Shown: piece by piece, positions 1 through 12,614 of the stretch
Layout: each line of letters begins with the position of its first letter
How positions within the stretch are numbered: the first letter of the stretch is position 1
Source: Annulohypoxylon bovei var. microspora
Taxonomy: Eukaryota; Ascomycota; Sordariomycetes; Xylariales; Hypoxylaceae
Assembly: GCA_022836615.1 (NCBI GenBank)
Contig: MU405301.1
Coordinates: 62,001 to 126,000, forward strand
Direction of reading: 5' to 3'
DNA length: 64,000 nucleotides
Program-made: the position numbers and the translations under genes
The notes under the pieces: model-generated
The model's database searches: none
What the model was told of the DNA's origin: nothing
The model's input: the letters and a program-made list of their open reading frames with translations, nothing else

Positions 1-1105
1 CGTAAGAGTAAGAACCTTATCTACTAATGTTAATAGTTGCCATATTATATCCTGAATCATTACTAGATGCAAAATGCTTTCTTAAGTACCTACCTACCTA
101 GGTACCTACCTGCAGAGAGGACACAGTCATAGACCGGAAATTTTAACAATATGCCCTTCTTGGCGTTTAAGGTGCGACGTACCTAGTAATAGGTGCCTAT
201 CCTACCACCCTGCTTTAGAGCTGAAAGTGCCAGTTCGCTGTAGGAGATCTGCGTGCAACTCTGTAGGTACTTAGGTACCCAAGAACAACCTTGGAACATG
301 CAAGCCTTAGTGACGTAAACAACTAATTTCTTTTACTTTTGGCATTACATGCCCTATATATTACTAGCCTAAGAAAATGAAGTCGTATGTGAGTTGAAAA
401 CGCACCTATCTGGTGTCTACCTAGGTAAATGGAAATAATTCCCCCCTTTTATACCTATACGTGTTGACGTTTATATTCGAGATGATCTTAAGGCTAGACT
501 CATAGAAGCTAATAGGCATCTCCAGGGCAGTATTTTCAAATGTAATTCAACACGATAGATTTAAACGTATCTGCTAAAATCGAATTACCCAAAAAAATCT
601 ATGCTTCGTCCACCTACTGCCAAATTGAAGAGTTCAGTATCATGAATTTTGAGAATTAGTTTCTTCTTCTCTTTCCCCCATATCCATATTGCGATATTTC
701 GCATTTTATGGTATTGTAGGAAATGTGACCGCTAGTTCTATGGAATTGCGATGCTTCGCGATTCCGGCGCCAAATATTAAATATTCGTCGCTAAGTCAAC
801 TCATCTAACCTAGGTTACCTACCTCTCACAATTATTTACCTACCTACCTGCTTCTACTTCTAGTCTTAACTTTAATTTTGAAGAAGATGATATAATTAGA
901 AATATTATCTTTATATAACTTACTTTTATAAGGTTTTACCTATTACCAGGCTACTTATATCACCATCATCTCTTATCGCCATCCCCAAGTCGGGTTCTAA
1001 AGGCCAAGCCTAGCAAGTCCAGATCGGCCCGAAGTGTTGTTGCCATATTGTCACAGCTAATAGCTAATCTACCATCTTGGTAGGTTAGTACTAAAGTTGC
1101 TTGAC
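1..1105. other. AT-rich intergenic DNA with TACCTA repeats
   Basis: No gene is recognisable here. The stretch is AT-rich and holds several TACCTA/TAGGTA clusters (about 89-113, 256-280, 415-426 and 808-851). The end nearest the next gene is presumably its promoter and leader. Confidence 0.6.
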
Positions 1106-2676
1106 ATGCCTTCATCTTCAGATCAATCTATTGCATATAGAAATAGATCTGAACTGTTGTTGCACAACTATTCTAGTGGTCCTAATGTACCTCTCCATTC
1201 TCTCACCCAATTCACTAGTAATCCAGATCATATTCCTTCCAAATACAATGAAGGACCATTTCCAGAGCATCTATTGGCAGGACGTACACGTCTAGATCAT
1301 CCTGAACAGATGGAAACGGCCCTTGGATGCTTCGAGCGACGCTTTTCTACGAATGAAAATATAAAAAGCAAGCAACATGGAATCAGTGGTCTACTTGACA
1401 AAGTAGCTGATAATCATGCGAACTTTACGAGTAAAGCCCGGAATACAACCCGAGTCCAATACACGGAAGCCGAGCTTACCCGTCGTATCACCGAATGGCT
1501 TCTAGATTGGCTTGGGCGGTGGGCGATGGGCCCTTCGTCGGCAGACGGATCTGGGGGTCATGTAACCTCCGGGTCAAGCTATGCGCCAGCCACGGGGGTC
1601 TCGGTCGGGGAATCATCAAATTCTAACAGGAGGGGTAAGCGACGTAAGAAGACAGGGAGGGACGGCGACGAGGACAACAATGGGGCATCTAAAAGGGTTA
1701 AGACACACCCGCCTCCAAGAGATAAACAAGAATATCTAGCATGCCCATTCCTCAAGCACAATCCAGAGAGATACGTACACGACGAAAGGTGCTCTAGGCA
1801 TTCTTGGCCCACTGTAAGCAGACTTAAAACGTAAGATAAACGCCGACGAAGAGCCCTTTACTTATGAAAAATGTTTCTAACTCTGCTAGGGATCACATTT
1901 TCCGGTATCATGAAGTATCCGGAATCCAGTGTATACGATGCGGCGATATAACCCTATCTGGACATTATTCCTGTGCGGAGCGAGATTTTACACCTAGAGA
2001 GGGTGCCGATGCCTCCATGGCGCAACAATTACGTGCCGTATCGACTGCTCGTGGAGGGTCCGAGGAAGACAAGTGGCATGCGGTGTACAGCATCCTGTAC
2101 CCTCTCATCGCCCGTGAAGATCATCCTAGTCCTTGTATGTAAAAGTTTCAAATTATTCTTGAATATCGAATCCCGCTAAACCAGTGGTCAGATCTGGACA
2201 ACGATTGGCAGGCTCGACGGGAAATCATCACCCTTTTGCGACCAAATATTGGCCCTATTGTAACGAGATGGTTACAAGCTAATAACTATGATCCTGGCTG
2301 GGCTAGCTGGGTAGAAAACATCTCTGATGGCGTTACCAACGACATCGTTAGATTAGTTAGAGGTTTCCGACGACCTGGTCCTTTGACAACACCAAATAAT
2401 GACCTCGTCCCCTTACCAAACAACAGCAGTCAAACACGAGACGGACCATTTATTGCCCCTACAAATCAAACTGCCCAATCTAATACAGAAGATGATTACC
2501 CTGACGAGTTTAATGGCAGTGTCAATCCGGGAGAACTTAGTGGGGGTGGCTTCGATACCCTACCTGCTGATGAGTCGGATTTCTTTTCCCTGGCTGCCGA
2601 CCTGGAAGGCCATCTGGAAGACAACCTGCCACCGGCTATGAGTACGACGCTGTCTAGAATGGATACTGGGCATTAG
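1106..2676 (+). CDS. fungal C2H2-type zinc-finger protein with degenerate fingers
   Basis: Predicted nuclear protein of about 484 residues in three exons: 1106-1830, 1890-2134, 2192-2676. The joined frame is open. Intron 1 has a CTAAC branch just before its CTAG acceptor. For intron 2, the acceptor at 2191 restores frame whereas the nearer CAG at 2184 does not. The N-terminal half is polar, with a basic patch (RRGKRRKKTGRD). It is followed by a cysteine/histidine module typical of fungal C2H2-domain proteins: LACPFLKHNPERY, then WPTVSRLKTDHIFRYH, then IQCIRCGD. The second half is acidic and ends in a Ser/Asp-rich tail. Cys/His spacing is irregular, so classical DNA binding is uncertain. The first in-frame ATG (1106) was chosen; an upstream exon cannot be excluded. 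Function unknown. Confidence 0.72.
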
Positions 2677-2971
2677 TATGACCCTTCATGGACCTAACTG
2701 ACTCTCATCTGCTAGGTATAACTATACTTTATATGCTTAAGTAACTAGGCATATATATATGTGTGTGACGGGCGCTTTGGAAAAGGGTTTGGCGGGGAAC
2801 TATCGGCAGAATGGTTTCATTGGGTAAATCTAAGCGATGAATTAATGATCTATTTTCACGTACCTATGTCGAGATCGTGGGAGGGTAGTTTGGGATGTAA
2901 TTATTACGAATTATGAAGAACATGACCTGAATTCTTAAGTAGGTACCTATCTATTGTATCTAGGTGGTTAT

Positions 2972-3008
2972 ATTATAAATGGTTAATCATTAAATGTTCA
3001 TTTATAAT
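2972..3008. repeat. 10-bp inverted repeat, 17-nt loop
   Basis: ATTATAAATG at 2972-2981 is answered exactly by CATTTATAAT at 2999-3008. It could fold as a hairpin in AT-rich DNA downstream of the zinc-finger gene. A role in 3'-end formation is possible but unproven. Confidence 0.6.
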
Positions 3009-3744
3009 AAATAAAAATAATATTTCTTGTTCGTGCCACAGTTGGCAAAAACAGAGGGCTGGAGTACTTTTAGCGAGCCAACTTTTCAAGTTTTAGCGAG
3101 ACCACAGCGAATTAGAGAGGAAGGTAGGTATAATGTGTAAAACAGCTGTCTAGGCCTCTCTCAAGATAGTATATCATCTAAGATTAAAAATAAAATATGC
3201 GGAAGATCGAAAGATCTTCCAATATACGATTCGTGAACCGAAAACGAGACATATAATGAACACCTATACTTAAGACAGCACATTGTGAATGTGGATAAGA
3301 GAAGTCTCCTAGATAGAAGCCCTATAACCTGAATAGTTGTTAAGGTAATGAAACAATGTTAGAAGTTGATAACATACAGAAGTCGATGGTTAGGTAATCA
3401 GTTTGACAGCATATATTAGCCAGGTCTCCTGAATGCTGTAATCCATCAATTGTATTCCATGGCTCATTCCTAGTGACACTTATGCTATTTCCTCTCTTAG
3501 GACGGTCATGGAACCAACTAGACGCTATATGGTTTACTCAATTTGTAAACCTGCAGATGGTGTTCGCTGCTTTACAGCGAAGTGGTATGACTTGTAGTTG
3601 AAGATAATTGACGATTGACTTTGAGTGTTTCTTCTGTGGTGGGGTACCAGGCACAAATCCCCTACAGCGTCCCATACTAATAGAAAACAATGGACGTTCT
3701 AGAAGCTTAGGTGTCTTATGACTCTTGCGTTGTCTCCTATACAT

Positions 3745-3799
3745 GACCTAGATACGCGTGTATATGCGTGTATATGTGTATGCATGTAGCTTCTAGGTC
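3745..3799. repeat. 8-bp inverted repeat flanking a GTGTATAT tract
   Basis: GACCTAGA (3745-3752) is matched by TCTAGGTC (3792-3799). The spacer is rich in GTGTATATG units. This is a small structure with no assigned function. Confidence 0.5.
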
Positions 3800-4473
3800 G
3801 CTTGTCGCTTCCAATGTATGTTTTGATATAGTGGATTGCACCTGCGTAAATTGCTAGTTTCGGGGCTCACGTTGCAATAGGCTTTAGTTTCCAGTGGGGC
3901 TTAGCGGACCTAGTATGTTCCGTAGCTTAGCCCGTGACCGCCTAGAAGGGGCTTTGACGTACCCCGTGCTCAGGGGTTCAGGGGTGCGCTAATCTTCCCC
4001 GTACAAACAACAGACTACCAATCGAGGGGATATTATTTCTTGCCTACCAACCACCATTCAACTCTTATCCTACGAAGCTTCACACATCCCACTCGAATCC
4101 ACAGCAGTCTTTAGTATTCCTACACCTTGCCATTTCTGCTATTCGAATGCAGCATGATGCTATTATTTTACATATATCCAAGAATTTTCTTCTGCAGGAT
4201 CACGATCAAAAGAAAAGAAAAAAACTGGACCGAAACTCCACATCGTGACAACTCACACAGCCCCCTAAATTCTTGGCGGTGACAATAAGCAATTCCTTAG
4301 AATGACGTCCTATCTAGCGGGCTGCTATATAATTCAATTGGGGTATGAGAACCCTCATTAGATCGGTTAATAACTTCGTCTTGCTTCTATTCATATATAA
4401 TCCGTTTGCTTTGGCATTTTGAAAATTTCATTGACATGAATTACACACTGTACACGTGCGATTGTGGAGAACG

Positions 4474-7059
4474 ATGATGAATATGGACTATAACCTCGAC
4501 GAGCTAGATGTCGCCCTTAGCGAGTCACGGCACCAAGCAGCTGCCGTGTCCGGCCCTCCTACCCGGAATGAGAGCCGCCGCACGGGAACTAGTAGCACCC
4601 GTCGCGGTAGCTTAATTCCCGGGAAGGGTGCAATTTCTTCAGCTGCGCACAGCCAGGGAGGAAAACAGCAGCAACAGCATCGGCTCGACGAGCTGAACCT
4701 CTTCAACTTCGATCTCCGGGAACTCGTGAGTTACATGTTTTTGCCCATAGATGGTGTGAGTCGAGTCTCTTATCACGAGTATGCCGTCTTCGCGCCAAGT
4801 GAACCCGATAGCGAGACCCTCTCTCCAAGTATAATGTCCGACGGCGAGGAAGGATTACAGATGTTTCGGAGTGCGATTAGGAATGGACATGGCCTAGATG
4901 ACGAGGTGAGCAATATGGCACTTCACCTAAAGCGGTGAGAACGAATATTGACTCGGATTCACACATAGGGAAATTTCACTCCTACGCCAAAGGGGAAGCA
5001 CTTGCTTCGGGGAAGGATGCGACAAGTGTGAGTATATCTTATATTTCTTCATTTATCTTTGCTATATTCTTGACCCCAGTGTCAGGAGCGTCACGCGGAT
5101 TCTGATATCATCTCAAAAGCAGGTACTAAATGAAATCTATAATAGAATTGCCCATCGACGTATTCGTCAAGAATCCGATTGTCCCAGCATGCATTGCACT
5201 GACGGATTGCATCTCACCGTGGATGACTATGAATCTTTGGGTTTACACTCCGGTACTCTGCCAACTTTACAGCGGGTAACTCTTGAGTCCTCGTTCTGGG
5301 ATACGAGAAAAGAGACAGTATGTAAGTATAACTATCATAAAGTTACGTTACTTAGTCGGGAGCTAAGCGAGAGAATACATCCTAATGGGTTCTTGTCTCT
5401 TCAACCTATTATTAACCTATTATTAACCATACTAACAACTCTCGAGACCTGATTCTAAGCTTTTCTTCTAGTCCACAGCCGCCATATGACTTCCTCTCAA
5501 TGGCGTATACGCTGAAAACGAGGACGGGGACTGCTCTAATACGGCGGTCGTTTGATACACGGTGGCATGCCGACGATGCGCTAGACGAATATGAACGTCG
5601 CCTAGACTCTTGCAGAGCACGATGGTCCCACCCTCTCGTGCTTCCAGTTGTCTTACTACAAGTACAGTTATTTCGCACTGAAGAAGCAGTACAGGCCAAT
5701 AATTCCGAGGTGCTAGATCTTGAGGCCCACGTTGATGCCGTAACCGGAACTACGGGCCGAGCCAACGCAGAAGCCTGGTGGCGAAACCATCATCAGTCAC
5801 GTAACAACAATAATAAGCATCATCCTTTCAAGCCTTTAAAACGCTGGGGATCGGGTCTAAAAGATATGGTCGAGGAAAAGGTTAGAGGTGGGCGACGTAG
5901 CCATGATGTCCCCAGCAATACCACGCCCTCGCCTCGTCCAGAGATTTCTAATTACTTTGATCCCGAATACGTACCGCCGCAGACAATTCATCTTATGAAG
6001 GAAGCTCACGATGTTCTCAAAGGGGCTATTCAATTACTCGACACATTGCGATGGATGGAGCGTGCGTTGAAGCTCATAATCCAAGCTGGCGATGAGCTAG
6101 ACGTCCGTGTAAATGAGTTAAGAGCTCAGGCAATAGCGAAGGGGCAAATGAAGGAAGAGGAGGATGATGAGCTTACGGTTCACTGGCACGAGATCAGACA
6201 GTACCTGGACTGCACATGGCGACTCTGCACCTCACTCGAAACTGATCGGCGTATGTCTGAGCTGAGATGCCGGGCACAGATCGACATTATCTACTCGAAG
6301 ATGGCGCAAGAGGATAACAATCTCAACGCACGCATGGCCGTGGCATCAACGCGGGATAGCTCATCGATGAAAGCCTTAGCCGTGATTACTGCTATATTCC
6401 TACCAGGCGAGTATATCGGCACGCTTTTCGGGGTATCCATGTTCGACTGGCAGACCGGGACCGCAGCCGACCCGGCAGTGTCAAACGACGCGCCCCAGGG
6501 TTGGCCCCAACCCGTCGTTATGCCATCCTTCTGGATTTACTGGGCCTTCACCATCCCGTTGACCTTGATCATTGTCTTCGGCTGGCGTGCTTGGTGGGTC
6601 AACCAAGATCGCTTTTTCCGTCGCCACCTAAGCGTTGACCTCAGCAACGAGCGATACTGGACCACCGACGGCCGACCCCGCGACCTTGAGACTACTTTCA
6701 TGCAGGACTTCTTCAGCGGCCTCATCAGCCGCAGCGGCGCCGGAACCACTAGCAATAGCACGATACTCGGGAAGACTCCGCGACCTAGGTCCAGAAATGG
6801 GCCGAGCCCTAGTGTAGACCTCACTAGATCGCAGCTCCGAACACCTGGGTCACGAACACCTGGGTCCCGTCCGGGTTCCAGCCTCGGATTTCCCAGGCAA
6901 GTATCTGGGTTGGGTCCTATATATGCCAATGGAGCTAAGGATAGGGATCTCACGACTGACTCTGAACGTGAGGGCGATGGAGTAGATAGGATGCGGTTTA
7001 GGCAGATCTCATTTGCTAGGGGACCGCTGATAAGGAGGGAGGGGATATTTTCTGTTTGA
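4474..7059 (+). CDS. CorA-like Mg2+ transporter-family membrane protein
   Basis: Predicted protein of about 769 residues in four exons: 4474-4905, 4969-5027, 5080-5317, 5479-7059. The third intron is least certain; several donors and acceptors are possible there. The C-terminal half matches the CorA/ZntB layout: helical segments around residues 410-540 (AGDELDVRVNELRAQAI, RCRAQIDIIYSKMAQEDN), then two membrane helices near 541-565 (ALAVITAIFLPGEYIGTLFG) and 594-617 (FWIYWAFTIPLTLIIVFGW). Bacterial CorA carries GMN at the end of the first helix; here the equivalent is FGVSMF, a divergence often seen in fungal members, so Mg2+ transport is unproven. The long N-terminus is polar with a Gln run. 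The tail after the second helix is Ser/Arg-rich and includes a tandem RTPGS repeat encoded by two 15-bp units. Two adjacent ATGs open the frame; 4474 is the first. Confidence 0.8.
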
Positions 7060-7765
7060 ACTTTCAGACTAGGGAACTCTGTACACCCAAATCTTTATCA
7101 ATCTCATCAACATTAAATGAATCGCTGATACCTACTTAGGTACATAACAAAGATAAACTAATAACATTATATTCAAGAATTTCTCACTTTCCTCCTTACG
7201 TTAATTGTCTATAGGGAATCAAATGACATACCTACCAAACCCATAAGGTACCTATACCTAGGGAGATTCTAAGTTAGCAATTCTGCCCCCTTTTTACTAA
7301 CATACCCTATTACTAATGTTCGCCCTTTCATCATCTTTCCCCTTTTCTAAGTAGGATAACCTATCGAGCCCCCTCACATCCTCCTGCACGCAGGAGATGA
7401 TACTTTCTCAAAACCTATATCGTCATCGTCCGAAAACTCATCGCCCCATCTCTTCTCACCCGAACAACCTAGCTCTCCCCAACAACTAGTCTCTCAAGGC
7501 AACCAGACGACGCCATAGTAACTGTTTACAGACCGTGTGAGAGCATATAAGCAATGGAAACATATGGGTCAATGCCTGCGGGCGATCGAAGTGGCTCAAT
7601 TGAAACACCCTCAAATCACAAGTTCAAAATGCTCCAATTATCGTTTTGCCACTTTTATCACCGAAAGATGCGGGTTCGAGTCAAGTTCAAAGTTCTTTTT
7701 CTTTCTCCCACAAAGTATCAAAAACCTTCGTCTGGGTGAATATCTACCTGGCACCTACTCCTTGG
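7060..7765. other. convergent intergenic region
   Basis: This lies between the 3' ends of the CorA-like gene and the oppositely oriented oxidoreductase. It carries TAGGTA-type motifs near 7133-7143 and 7245-7262. No gene is seen. A TTCGAGTC near 7675 resembles a tRNA B box, but no cloverleaf can be drawn around it. Confidence 0.5.
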
Positions 7766-9305
7766 CTAAAACACAGACCCAGCAACCCCCTTGTGAAGCT
7801 TCTCCAAGCGCTCCTCTGTTATCTCAAAACACTCGGGAAGCCCAGTATCCGCCCAAGAACCCCCGAGTATAAGCTTTGCAACTCCGGGGGCACACGTGAA
7901 TATCCTCGCCATGCCTAAAGACCCGCGTTAGTATTTTATTTCTTATCACAACCCAAATTTCTCATTAGGTAGACGTATGTATGAGATCCTCACCATGGCC
8001 ATTAAACCCCGCACAAACCCACTGCCCGGGCAAGCTCTCCACCCTGCCCACAAACGGCACGGAGTCGGTCGTCATCCCCACGATCCCCGTCCACGTGTGC
8101 AGCAGGCCCTCGCCGTGGCTCAAGCGGCCCGTCTCGCACTCCGGGAAGCACGTCTCGAAGTTGCGCACGGCGTCAACCCGCACCTCCTCGTTGTAGACGG
8201 CGTCGTCGGTCGTCAGGCGCGCGGCGGCGGCGCCCGCGCTCAGGTTCGGGTTCGCGATCGGCGCGCCCAGGATCACGATCCCGTCCGCCCGCCGCTGCGC
8301 CACCGAGTAGAAGTGCTTGAGCGTGTGCCGCAGCGACATCGTGCTCGGGAGCACGCCCCCCGCGCTGAGCGCCGGCGGCGGCACGAACGCGTGCGCTTGC
8401 GCGCGGTGAGGCGTTACGAATTGGCTTAGCTGCGGCAGAAGGTGAGGCGCGAACGCGTTCGTGCAGTGGATTACGGTTGGCGCCGTCGTCGTGCCTCGCG
8501 GCGTCGATACGTCCCAGGACGCCGGGTCTGCGGCGGACTTGGCCACCGAGGTCGCCGGGCAGTGCGTGAAGAGCCGGACGCCCTTGGTTATGGACTGCGT
8601 GAGCAGCCACTGCGCGAGCTTCGCGGGGTGGCTGGAGCCGGCGGGCCACTCGTACGCGGCGACCGCCTTCTGGACGCGGGTTACGCGCCTGGCCTCCTCG
8701 CCCGAGTAGAACTTGATGTGCGACACGTCGCCGCCGGCCTGCCGGTACAGCTCGAGGCTGCGGGCGTTGAAGTCCGCGAACTCCGGGGTCATGCACACGT
8801 CGAACGTGGTGGTGGGGTTGAAGTCGCACCGCACGTCGTGCTTCTCCGTGAAGTCCCGCACGCGCTCGAACACGAGCTTCTCGTTGGCGATGATCTTGAG
8901 CGCCTGGGCCTTGCCGTGCAGCTGCTCGTACACCTGGAAGCCGCGGAAGGCGTCTGTGCGAGGCTGTTTAGTAGGGCGGACTTGCCTGCCGGGAGCCTAG
9001 GGTGGTGGTGTGGGCTGACCTGGTCTCACGTGTCCTGCATTCCGCGAACTCGCTCCGCTGGCTGCTTCGCGCGCCTCGAGGATAACTATATCTGAGGCTG
9101 GCACGCCCCCCTGGATCAGCTCGTAGGTTGTAAGTGCGCCGGAGATGCCAGAGCCGATGACCACATATTTGGACTCTGCGGGAACCGGCTCGTCTTTATT
9201 AATGTTAAGATATGGAAAGGATCGTGTGGTTTGCTGCCAAAATGATACGCAAGGATTGGGTACCGGCAGACCGGAGTCCTGCCGGGGTTCTGGATTGTCC
9301 GCCAT
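7766..9305 (-). CDS. FAD-dependent oxidoreductase, D-amino-acid-oxidase (DAO) fold
   Basis: Predicted 464-residue flavoenzyme that would oxidise a C-N bond of an amine or amino acid. Exons on the minus strand are 9305-9020, 8953-7994 and 7914-7766. The dinucleotide-binding motif is GSGISG at residues 51-56, followed by the acidic strand end VILEARE and the SGASSRNAGHVRP motif that contacts FAD in this family. The first splice restores RPDAFRGF. The last joins GFNGHG to MARIFTCAPGVAKLI, the usual DAO C-terminal signature. Without that exon the protein would end prematurely at HTST. The first donor is GTCAGC, a weak site. The central exon is clearly GC-richer than the flanks. No signal peptide is seen. 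The family includes sarcosine- and glycine-oxidase-like enzymes, so the substrate cannot be fixed. Confidence 0.85.
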
Positions 9306-10480
9306 GGCTTACAGTTACGAGGAGTTGCAGCTGATATTAGGCTCAATTACCTACAGCATGACTTTGAAATCATCCTTAGTTAAATAGAGGAAGTATGTAC
9401 TTCCGTACGGCTTCGGGAGACTACTCTTTCACGGCTATATGCGATATTCTTGCGGGGTTACATAACGACTATATCTATGTGCGGAGGAAGCCGATAGCGG
9501 ATTGTTTATGGTTGATGGGTTCGCGCAGTAGCATTATGGGGTCGTCCCATTATGATTTTAGTCTACATGCTATCAGCTATCTATAGGAGATATCCGCAAA
9601 GTGTAGAACTTCAATGTTTGGTCTAACTATAAGATATCTAGGTATGAAACATATGATAAATTAGTATTAATGTTACACTAAGAAAGGGGCACAACTAACT
9701 AAACCCTCTATTATTTGACCCATTCCTACGGACTACATATGCTCGAGTCTTGTAAGCTACTTACCTATTTAGTAAACATCCTTCGAAACTATATTTCTCA
9801 ACCATCCATCATGACATAACTACGGCTTCTAGACTCACAACCTCGATGCAGTTAGGTAAGACTAGCTGTGACTATTACAATCCTGTAAGACCTAGTACGG
9901 ATTTCCAACCACTTATATGTTTCGACTTTAAGCCAAATATCCTAAATAGGATTCATCTTAAAGTCCTAGCCAGCACATGTACTATCTTTAGAGTGAGAAG
10001 GCGCCAATATGTCAAAAAAACGCCACGAAAGGACACAGCTCGCTTGTGGTTTTCGTCTTGGGGGTTGTAGAGGCAATTCCTGGCGAGAATTTTGGGTTTT
10101 TACTCCGGATAACCGTTGGGGTTATGTACATTCTGCTTATATACGGACGCCTTAGGTACGATAAATACACAATGTGGGTCAGTAGATCCCTAGGTGAAAA
10201 TTATCCCTTGATATTGTCTCAGTTGACTCATCATTTCACCAACGGTGGAACGTATTATGGACATAGTACGCTGGCGATGATAACCTCACATCGATGCAGC
10301 CGGCGTCGGTTCAATATTCAAGTCTTTAAGATTGAAGTGGTTCTATTCTAACTCGCGTAGGCAATCTATCCAAACGCCCGCTCGCTGGTATCCTAGCCCA
10401 TCTATTTTGATTATCTCCCTAGATGCCCCAGCATCACCCGTCCAAATCACCATTTCCCCTCACCCGTCTCTTACGCACGC
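9306..10480. other. intergenic region, no gene recognised
   Basis: Contains the promoter of the oxidoreductase and the 3' flank of the Sng1-like gene. Short reading frames are present but lack domain features or codon character. Confidence 0.5.
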
Positions 10481-12614
10481 TCAGACACCCCTCATAAACC
10501 CCCTCTTCCTGACCGGCGGCAGCGTGCCCTTCTCCTTCGGCACGTCCTTCTTCTGGCTGTCGGCAGCGGCGTCGAAGACGCTGTAGGACTCGGCGTGCCT
10601 CTCGGCGGCCCTGCGCTCGCGCTCCTGCCGCCAGCGCGTGACGTAGCAGACGACGGGGAACAGCGCGACGTTGAGAGCCGCCCACGCGAACAGCACGCCG
10701 AAGTTCAGCCCGATCTCCGAGTGCAGGTCGAACAGGATCTGCCGGCTCGCCTGCACGATGTGGTGCAGCGGCCACGCGTACCCCCACTTGAAGAACCCCG
10801 GCGCCAGGTCGACCGAGTAGAACGCCGTCGACACGTTGGTTATCACCCACTGTGCGCGAGTCAGCTAGCGGGTTCTCGTTTCATTTCATTTTTTTTGAAA
10901 CTTTACTTGTGCGATGCAGGAAACGTGGACAGGGGTTCAGGGGTACGATGATTCGGGACCGGAGTACCGGGACCCAGTGTTTCGGGAACCCGAGAATTCG
11001 GGTTGACACCAGATACCTGGCGGTTTATAAAGGAAACGGAGTCGGGATATACTCACGAAGATAAGCCAAGCGGCAGTCCACGGCTGCCCGATAAGCATCC
11101 CCATGTTCTCGCACGCTATCCCCAGCGCGTTCATGCCGACAAAGTTCACCATCCAATACACAACAAACGAAGCGCGCCCGTACGCCGAAGGATTAAACGC
11201 GACCTCGGTGGGAGAGGCTGGCGGATTCTGGAACGGGATCTGGAACGCCAGCGAGACCAGCGAGTACGCGAGCGAGACGAAGAAGTACGTCGTTATCGTC
11301 GCGGCGAGCCGCCAGAGGATCAGCTGCCAGAAGTGCAGCGGCGGGTGACTGCCCGGAGTAACGAATCTCTGCAATTCAGCGAAACATGTCAGCGAGGGTC
11401 TTCAATTTCCCATTTTCTATTTATATACGACGGGAGTAACCAAAAAGAAAGATTGGTGCCACCAAAAAAGGGGGTGAGGGGAAGTAGGGGTGACAGGCAC
11501 AAACTTACCATGTGGATGGGCAGGAAGAACGCAAACGAGAAGAAGGCCACGATGATGAGGTAAATCAGGCCAATCGTAACCGACGGCGTGGCCGTAGCCG
11601 GACCGAAAGGCCTCAGATCGATCATCAGGGGTGTGACAGCCGGGTTGACGGCCGCGGGCGCCTGGGCGATAACGTCCCTCGACAGCGACGAGTTGGACAC
11701 CACGCTCTGGCTCCAGCTCGGCCCGAAGGTCGCGGTGAAGAGCATCTCCAGGTTCTGCAGCTGCGGCTCGATGTAGTTGATGTAGTTGGTCTCCTGCCTG
11801 GCCGACATGATGATGAACTGCACTGCGCCGGTGGGGTCGTACGACGAGTTGCCTATCTCGACGGCTTGCTGCAGGAGGGCCGTCGCGTTCGGGTTTATTA
11901 TTACGGCGGCCCAGAAGTCCCAGTCGTACACGGCCTGGCGCACGGCGATCGGGTCGCCGTTATATTCGTCCGGTGACACGATGGTCCATCCTACGGTGTG
12001 CTGCGTCGCCGAGTTGTCGATCATCTGCTGCACCGCTTTCTTTACGGCCGGCCCCACGACCGGCGTTACGTTGTTATATGGGGCGACTTGGCCGTCGAAG
12101 TCGACGACGTGAACTGTGAGGTTTTTTATGTTTGTGCTAACGTGGAATAGGACTGCCCAGTATAACGACAGCACGGCTATGATGAATAATGTGAGGAGTG
12201 TAACTTCGGGCGCATTCGTTAGCAAGTCTATCTTGTCGCATACATAGCACCGTATACTATGCAGCGCAATATTAGATATGCTAGGTTAGACTAACGTGTT
12301 CGAGCCCATACGAATATGACCTCTTTCCGAATCTTCGCCATCCTAGGATCCCAGAAGCCGGCGCTCTGGCGAGGTGCTTCATATCGGCCCTCATAGTCGG
12401 AATAGTCGTCGTACTCGCGGGGTTGACTATTAATCGTGCTGCCGGATTCGCGCGTGGTATCTAGTACATCAGTTGGCGGCATATCACCGGCGGTCGACGA
12501 CCCACGGCTGTCGTCTTGAGCGGCGACGACTAGGTCTGAAGCGTCTGGGAGCTCGTTTCGCGACAACATCTTTTTTTCTTCGCTTGCCATCTGTCTTGGG
12601 TTATACGAGAACAT
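10481..12614 (-). CDS. Sng1-like (DUF3533) multi-pass membrane protein
   Basis: Predicted 572-residue integral membrane protein of the fungal DUF3533 family, named for yeast Sng1, which confers resistance to nitrosoguanidine and other drugs. Exons on the minus strand: 12614-12296, 12227-11509, 11368-11057, 10849-10481. The first splice gives FVWARTHLLTNAPEV, using the acceptor nearest the exon because the farther ones break frame. The acidic, Ser-rich N-terminus (about 1-100) is cytoplasmic. Then come TM1 (LLTLFIIAVLSLYWAVLF), a large loop with several N-x-S/T sites, TM2 (IGLIYLIIVAFFSFAFFLPI), and further helices around FWQLILWRLAATITTYFFV, ASFVVYWMVNFVGMNALGI, AAWLIFWVITNVSTAFY and GVLFAWAALNVALFPVVCYV. 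The tail is basic then polar. The topology resembles ABC-2-type transporter membrane domains, but no ATPase is nearby. The transported substrate is unknown. Confidence 0.88.

Larger units (their letters stand above)
2677..4473. other. intergenic region with small inverted repeats
   Basis: No gene is supported. An (AT)n/(GT)n run lies near 2752-2766. The 2930-3025 segment is very AT-rich and contains a 10-bp inverted repeat. Another inverted pair lies at 3745-3799. The last few hundred bases probably form the promoter of the CorA-like gene. Confidence 0.5.

Noticed and set aside
7660..7690. TTCGAGTC resembling a tRNA T-loop/B box
   Set aside because: No complementary T stem, acceptor stem or A box lies at the right distance on either strand.
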